This document shows positions 62,389 to 64,000 of a DNA stretch of 64,000 bases, in pieces. The position numbers and the translations under genes were made by a program. The notes under the pieces were generated by a model. It saw only the letters and a program-made list of their open reading frames with translations, did not search any database and was not told the origin of the DNA. How positions within the stretch are numbered: the first letter of the stretch is position 1; the number at the start of each line of letters is the position of its first letter. This stretch comes from Ipomoea triloba. Lineage: Eukaryota > Streptophyta > Magnoliopsida > Solanales > Convolvulaceae. The stretch covers positions 7,938,493 to 8,002,492 of the forward strand of contig NC_044922.1 of the NCBI RefSeq assembly GCF_003576645.1. The letters run 5' to 3'.

Positions 62389-64000
62389 AAGGCACAAAGC
62401 TTAAAGAACATCATCCACACAAGTTCAACATCCACCAAGCAAGCAATTCACAAATCAAAGCAATAATATTAAACATCCACATAGATCTACCATGGGGTCA
62501 CCGATCCCCTATCTAATCTACTCTAGCATACTAAGAAACAAGAAAAGGAGAAGGAAATTCAAAGAAACAAGTATTGAATTAGAAATTGAAGAGAATGGTT
62601 ACCACCCCTTGAAAAAGGGGATCTTACAACCTTGATCTTGAATCCCAATCTTCCTTCTTGCCCTTGATCTATTCTAACTATGAATGGAAGGAATTTTCCC
62701 CCAAGAGGGGAGAAAACCCTCTAGATCTAACTATCCTATTCTATCAATTTTCTGATCTATCTCTCCCCCCTTTTAGGTTTTCGGCAAAAGGGATTTATAT
62801 AGGTGACAAAGAAAAGGAACAAATTTCCCAAAATAGCCCTTGGCCAGACCACGCTTGCTCACACGCGTGTGAGTGGCGTGGTGGCTCTCTGGAATAATTC
62901 CACGCCCAGCCACACGCGTGTGAGGCTGCGTGGGGCATTACTGCATGTCGACTTGTTCGTCTTTTGCTCTATTTTAGCTTCAAATCCCTCTTCAACCTGT
63001 GAAATACTTCAAAACTCTTTCTGGAAATGTTGTTAGAAGAAATTGATCGCATTTGAGCTGAAATGCATGCAATTGTTGTAATTGGATGTCAAAACGATGC
63101 GCTTTTAATCTAATAAAGACCCCTTATAAGTGCTATTCTTGGTGCTTATCACTACATCCTTTCAGTGGAACAGCGACTGCGCTGAAGCTTTTCAAGAGTT
63201 GAAGAAAAGACTGACATCTGCCCCTGTCTTAACCCTACCATCCGGAACCGAGGGGTTCGAGGTGTTCAGCGATGCATCGAAGAAAGGCTTAGGATGTGTG
63301 TTGATGCAGCAGGGCAGAGTGGTGGCCTACGCGTCCCGACAGCTTAAAAACCATGAAGAGAACTACCCCACGCATGACTTGGAACTAGCGCCGTGGTCTT
63401 TGCATTAAAGATTTGGAGGCACTACCTTTACGGGGTGCAATGCAAGATTTATACCGACCATAAGAGCTTAAAGTACATTTTCACACAAAAGGAATTAAAC
63501 ATGCGATAAAGGCGTTGGCTAGAACTCATTAAGGACTACGATCTGATCATTCAATACCACGAAGGAAAGGCGAATGTAGTGGCAGACGCACTGAATAGAA
63601 AGACTAAACGTTCTCTCAATGCCACATGGGTGCTCGCGGACGACCTGTGCAAGGAATTTCAAAGGATGAATATCGCAGTGGTGGAAGAGGGACAGAGGGA
63701 TGAGGAGATCCGACTCTTTAACATGCAGATCTTACCCGCATGGCTTGACTAGATCCGGGAGAGTCAGATTGGCGATACCCGGTTGAGCAAATTGAGAGCC
63801 AAACTAGTCGATGGCAAGAAGGGACCTTTTGAGTTACATTCTGATGGCAGTTTACATTATCAAGGGCGTTGGTGTGTGCCAGCCTCTTGCAGTGAGCTGA
63901 AGAGACAAATATTGGAAGAAAGTCATCGTACCCCATATTCAGTACATCCTGGCGGTGATAAGTTATATAAAGACATGAAGAAGCTATTCTGGTGGCCTAA
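62389..64000 (+). repeat. Repeat of 60582-62193 after the N (offset 1807)
   Basis: From the N to the window end the sequence repeats 60582-62193 without differences that I noticed, including the right part of solo LTR B, RNase H, stops and frameshifts. The only discrepancy is at its start, where two of the 42-bp copies are absent. This is most likely an unmerged overlapping contig. The protein remnants in it (RNase H 63152-63700, integrase start 63783-64000) are not independent genes. Confidence 0.93.

Noticed and set aside
62389..64000. Second chromovirus pol fragment as an independent element
   Set aside because: It repeats 60582-62193 including its lesions and follows an N; treated as a duplicate contig.

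Overview
The window comes from a nuclear plant chromosome, most likely a large-genome eudicot, and consists of nested transposable elements. I see no convincing host gene, no rRNA or tRNA gene and no CRISPR array. The evidence is Ty1/copia and Ty3/gypsy polyproteins of plant lineages, primer-binding sites matching plant initiator tRNA-Met and tRNA-Asp(GUC), 5-bp target-site duplications (TSDs), and a PIF/Harbinger transposase with plant-like introns.

Layout. 1-11.6 kb: a Sirevirus-like Ty1/copia internal region (gag end, protease, damaged integrase, RT with a mutated active site, RNase H, then post-pol ORFs including a 1131-residue env-position ORF). It is split by a 3.0-kb gypsy solo LTR (LTR family A, TSD gatac). 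11.66-15.07 kb: a copia-type LTR with an internal 1.8-kb duplication, followed by a family-A fragment. 15.6-21.8 kb: a non-autonomous Athila-like element on the plus strand (LTR family B, tRNA-Asp PBS, gag-like ORF, a palindrome/TATA/intron block, Athila ORF1-like gene). 22.1-24.6 kb: AT-rich microsatellite and unassigned sequence. 24.6-25.7 kb: a copia-like LTR carrying a minisatellite. 25.7-35.4 kb: a minus-strand Tat-lineage gypsy, split by a solo LTR (TSD tcttc) and by an aberrant short gypsy insertion (TSD gccgg). 35.4-40.0 kb: a decayed PIF/Harbinger element, itself interrupted by an LTR-like block and an 819-bp TIR element. 40.0-47.8 kb: a LINE-like fragment and a minus-strand Athila-like element. 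47.76-55.04 kb: a complete non-autonomous LTR element (TSD taagg) with an inverted family-A solo LTR in its 3' LTR. 55.1-64.0 kb: a Tekay/Del-like chromovirus with a family-B solo LTR inside pol, then a 1.6-kb repeat of the preceding sequence after a single N.

The genes do not form a pathway; they are remnants of retrotransposon life cycles. What recurs across unrelated elements is non-coding. (1) A hairpin with a variable stem and a GAGGAC-type loop lies 18-20 nt before four 3' LTRs, with further internal copies. (2) A variable-stem hairpin lies 103-121 nt from the 3' end of chromovirus-type LTRs. (3) Clusters of palindromes centred on ACGCGT lie just upstream of TATA boxes. (4) A palindrome + leader + intron + ORF cassette occurs twice inside Athila-like elements, on opposite strands.

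Two patterns probably reflect assembly rather than biology. Tandem duplications of exactly 42 bp occur at three unrelated loci. Each of the three single-N positions (12009, 14657, 62388) sits on a duplication junction.
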